Assembly: GCF_023218175.1 (NCBI RefSeq)
Contig: NZ_JALPTH010000026.1
Location: forward strand, 44,555-108,554
Origin: Streptomyces lichenis
GTDB lineage: Bacteria > Actinomycetota > Actinomycetes > Streptomycetales > Streptomycetaceae
Reading direction: 5' to 3'
DNA: 64,000 nucleotides
Positions 61,884-64,000 of the stretch are shown here, one piece after another. Position numbers and translations under genes: made by a program. The notes beneath the pieces are model-generated. The model was not told the origin of the DNA. It saw only the letters and a program-made list of their open reading frames with translations, and searched no databases. Within the stretch, counting starts at the first letter, position 1. Every line of letters starts with the position of its first letter.

Positions 61884-63565
61884 GTCATCCGCATCCCGAA
61901 CTGGGCGCACCCCCGAAGCTCGCCAAGGGCGGCCTGCGCGTCACCCCGCTCGGCGGTCTCGGCGAGATCGGCCGGAACATGACCGTCTTCGAGTTCGACG
62001 GCCGGCTGCTGATCGTCGACTGCGGCGTCCTCTTCCCCGAGGAGGAGCAGCCCGGCATCGACCTGATCCTGCCCGACTTCACCAGCATCAAGGACCGCCT
62101 GGACAAGGTCGAGGGCATCGTCCTCACCCATGGCCACGAGGACCACATCGGTGGCGTCCCCTACCTGCTGCGCCTCAAGCCCGACATCCCGCTGATCGGC
62201 TCCAAGCTGACCCTCGCCCTGATCGAGGCCAAGCTCCAGGAGCATCGCATCCGCCCCTACACCCTGGAGGTGGCCGAGGGCGACCGCGAGCGGCTGGGCC
62301 CCTTCGACTGCGAGTTCGTCGCGGTCAACCACTCCATCCCGGACGCCCTGGCCGTCGCCATCCGCACCCCCGCGGGCATGGTGGTGCACACCGGCGACTT
62401 CAAGATGGACCAGCTGCCGCTGGACAACCGGCTGACCGACCTGCACTCCTTCGCCCGCCTCAGCGAGGAGGGCATCGACCTGCTGCTGTCGGACTCCACC
62501 AACGCCGAGGTGCCGGGCTTCACCCCGCACGAGCGCGACATCTCCAACGTCATGCGCACGGTGTTCGCCGGGGCCCGCAAGCGGATCATCGTGGCCAGCT
62601 TCGCCAGCCACGTCCACCGCATCCAGCAGATCCTGGACGCCGCCCACGAGTACGGCCGCCGGGTCGCCTTCGTCGGCCGCTCCATGGTCCGCAACATGGG
62701 CATCGCCCGCGACCTCGGCTACCTCCGGGTCCCGGCCGGGCTGGTCGTGGACGTCCGCGCGCTGGACGACCTGCCCGACGAGGAGGTGGTGCTCGTCTGC
62801 ACCGGCTCCCAGGGCGAGCCGATGGCGGCGCTCTCCCGGATGGCCAACCGCGACCACCAGATCCGGATCGTCCAGGGCGACACGGTCATCCTGGCGTCGT
62901 CCCTCATCCCGGGCAACGAGAACGCGGTCTACCGGGTCATCAACGGCCTCACCCGGTGGGGCGCCAACGTCGTCCACAAGGGCAACGCCAAGGTCCATGT
63001 CTCCGGGCACGCCTCGGCCGGCGAGCTGCTGTACTTCTACAACATCTGCCGCCCGCGCAACCTGATGCCGGTGCACGGCGAGTGGCGCCATCTGCGGGCC
63101 AACGCCGAGCTGGGCGCCCTGACCGGCGTCCCCAAGGACCGGATCGTCATCGCCGAGGACGGTGTGGTCGTCGACCTCATCGACGGCAAGGCCAAGATCA
63201 CCGGCAAGGTGCAGGCCGGGTACGTCTATGTGGACGGGCTCTCCGTCGGCGACGTCACCGAGTCCTCCCTGAAGGACCGCCGGATCCTCGGCGACGAGGG
63301 CATCATCTCGGTCTTCGTGGTCGTGGACTCCACCACCGGCAAGATCACCGGCGGCCCGCACATCCACGCCCGCGGCTCCGGTATCGAGGACAACGCCTTC
63401 GACGCGGTGGTCCCCCGCATCCAGGACGCCCTGTCCCGCTCGGCCGCCGACGGTGTCGTCGAGCCCCACCAGCTCCAGCAGCTGATCCGCCGCACCGTCG
63501 GGAAATGGGTCTCGGACACCTACCGGCGCCGGCCGATGATCCTTCCCGTGGTGGTCGAGGTCTGA
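61880..63565 (+). CDS. rnj: Ribonuclease J
   Basis: A 561-aa metallo-beta-lactamase/beta-CASP nuclease with 5'-3' exonuclease and endonuclease activity. The zinc motif HGHEDH is at residues 84-89, HTGDFK and the SDSTNAEVPGF motif follow, and the beta-CASP part has ASFASHVHRIQQILDAA, TGSQGEPMAALSRM and VSGHASAGELL. The start is TTG 61880, chosen because GTGAGGAGAGTCTT precedes it and the product begins MSHPHPELGAPPKL, as in streptomycete homologues. With PNPase it would form the RNA-decay machinery of this region. A 17-bp-stem terminator follows. Confidence 0.96.
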   Translation: MSHPHPELGAPPKLAKGGLRVTPLGGLGEIGRNMTVFEFDGRLLIVDCGVLFPEEEQPGIDLILPDFTSIKDRLDKVEGIVLTHGHEDHIGGVPYLLRLKPDIPLIGSKLTLALIEAKLQEHRIRPYTLEVAEGDRERLGPFDCEFVAVNHSIPDALAVAIRTPAGMVVHTGDFKMDQLPLDNRLTDLHSFARLSEEGIDLLLSDSTNAEVPGFTPHERDISNVMRTVFAGARKRIIVASFASHVHRIQQILDAAHEYGRRVAFVGRSMVRNMGIARDLGYLRVPAGLVVDVRALDDLPDEEVVLVCTGSQGEPMAALSRMANRDHQIRIVQGDTVILASSLIPGNENAVYRVINGLTRWGANVVHKGNAKVHVSGHASAGELLYFYNICRPRNLMPVHGEWRHLRANAELGALTGVPKDRIVIAEDGVVVDLIDGKAKITGKVQAGYVYVDGLSVGDVTESSLKDRRILGDEGIISVFVVVDSTTGKITGGPHIHARGSGIEDNAFDAVVPRIQDALSRSAADGVVEPHQLQQLIRRTVGKWVSDTYRRRPMILPVVVEV

Positions 63566-63626
63566 TCCGTCCGGATTCACCCTGATCCGCGACTGACCTA
63601 CGACTGATCCGCGACTGATCAACAAG

Positions 63627-63664
63627 GAGCGGGCGGCCCCGATTTGCATCGGGGCCGCCCGCTC
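63627..63664 (+). terminator. Intrinsic terminator of rnj
   Basis: A perfect 17-bp stem (GAGCGGGCGGCCCCGAT at 63627-63643, complement 63648-63664) with a TTGC loop. It insulates rnj from the rRNA operon. Just before it, 63583-63620 repeats CGACTGATC-like units. Confidence 0.88.
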
Positions 63665-64000
63665 CAGTACGTTGACGTCTCCTCCCGCACGAAACCCCGA
63701 GGCACCACCGTGTGCCCGCAAGGTTCCGAAGCGGAAGGGAAATCCCGACTCAGAACTTCTGATAAAGTCGGGGAGCGCCGAAAGGCAAAGGCCCTCCAAC
63801 GGCCACTGGAAACGAAATCCGAACCGGAAACGGAACGGAAAAAGGATCTGGTAAGGTTGGAAACACGAAAGTACCGAAGGGAAGCGCCCGGAGGAAAGCC
63901 CGAGAGGGTGAGTACAAAGGAAGCGTCCGTTCCTTGAGAACTCAACAGCGTGCCAAAAGTCAACGCCAGATATGTTGATACCCCGTCCACAGGCTGTCAT
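63665..64000 (+). promoter_or_regulatory. rRNA operon promoter and leader region (16S gene beyond window)
   Basis: The sequence matches what I know of streptomycete rrn leaders: CAGAACTTCTGATAAAGTCG near 63751-63770, a run of GGAAA/CGAAA units, AAGCCCGAGAGGGTGAGTAC near 63896, then TTCCTTGAGAACTCAACAGC near 63930 and CAACGCCAGATATGTTGATA near 63962. Promoter-like elements are TTGACG at 63672, TAAAGT at 63763 and TAAGGT at 63852. The TTGAGAACTCAACAG segment resembles the boxA-containing antitermination region. The mature 16S rRNA does not start within the window, and no protein gene is supported here. Confidence 0.85.

Noticed and set aside
63644..63937. 97-codon frame in the rRNA leader
   Set aside because: The region is a recognisable non-coding rrn leader; the frame is incidental.
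61781..64000. Minus-strand open frame running off the right end
   Set aside because: Antisense of rnj and the rRNA leader; Asp/Gly/Val-rich shadow.
63930..64000. 16S rRNA start
   Set aside because: The leader motifs are present but the mature 16S 5' sequence is not reached before the window ends.

Overview
The window is high-GC actinobacterial DNA, almost certainly from Streptomyces or a close relative. The signs are a near-total preference for G or C at third codon positions, frequent GTG starts (nusA, ylxR, infB, rbfA, rpsO, pnp, thyX) plus a TTG start (rnj), and a gene order I recognise as streptomycete: dxr, rseP-like, ispG, proS, rimP, nusA, ylxR, infB, ylxP, rbfA, truB, ribF, ESX/type VII secretion locus, rpsO, pnp, dapB, thyX, dapA, rnj, then an rRNA operon leader. 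Nothing looks like a prophage, insertion sequence or CRISPR array; this is chromosomal core with a few accessory stretches.

Layout. 1-6.4 kb: the end of an EamA exporter, an aldehyde dehydrogenase, a membrane Ser/Thr kinase and an acyl-CoA dehydrogenase. 6.4-10.4 kb: two MEP isoprenoid enzymes (dxr, ispG) flanking a site-2 protease. 10.4-11.6 kb: 1.2 kb without a convincing gene, filled by imperfect repeats. 11.6-18.1 kb: two acetyltransferases, proS, then on the minus strand an SPFH protein, a kinase-fold protein with its catalytic residues replaced, a ferritin-like protein and a lipoprotein. 18.2-30.3 kb: the translation and ribosome-assembly operon, interrupted between truB and ribF by a 1238-aa degenerate-protease/NTPase protein.

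30.3-53.0 kb is a complete ESX-type secretion locus in four alternating strand blocks: EspI-like ATPase, DUF397 protein, unknown and EccE (minus); EccB, mycosin 1, a small unknown, a PPE-like WXG protein, mycosin 2 and two WXG100 proteins (plus); lipoprotein, large WXG-type protein, a small partner and EccC (minus); EccD (plus). EccB/C/D/E would form the membrane machine, EccC and the EspI-like protein supply ATPase activity, the mycosins act outside the membrane, and the WXG proteins are the likely cargo.

53.1-64 kb: RNA decay and lysine biosynthesis (rpsO, pnp, M16 peptidase, dapB, dapA, rnj) with thyX and small membrane proteins, ending in the leader of an rRNA operon whose 16S gene lies beyond the window.

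The most unusual signals are (1) a chain of three overlapping micro-ORFs plus a hairpin before infB; (2) a perfect 17-bp hairpin inside an Arg-rich short ORF whose stop overlaps the TTG start of RNase J; (3) the repeat block after ispG; (4) the pseudoprotease/degenerate P-loop protein between truB and ribF; and (5) the double-mycosin ESX module with a lower-GC segment. All functional statements are homology judgements made by eye from motifs and gene order; no database search was run.
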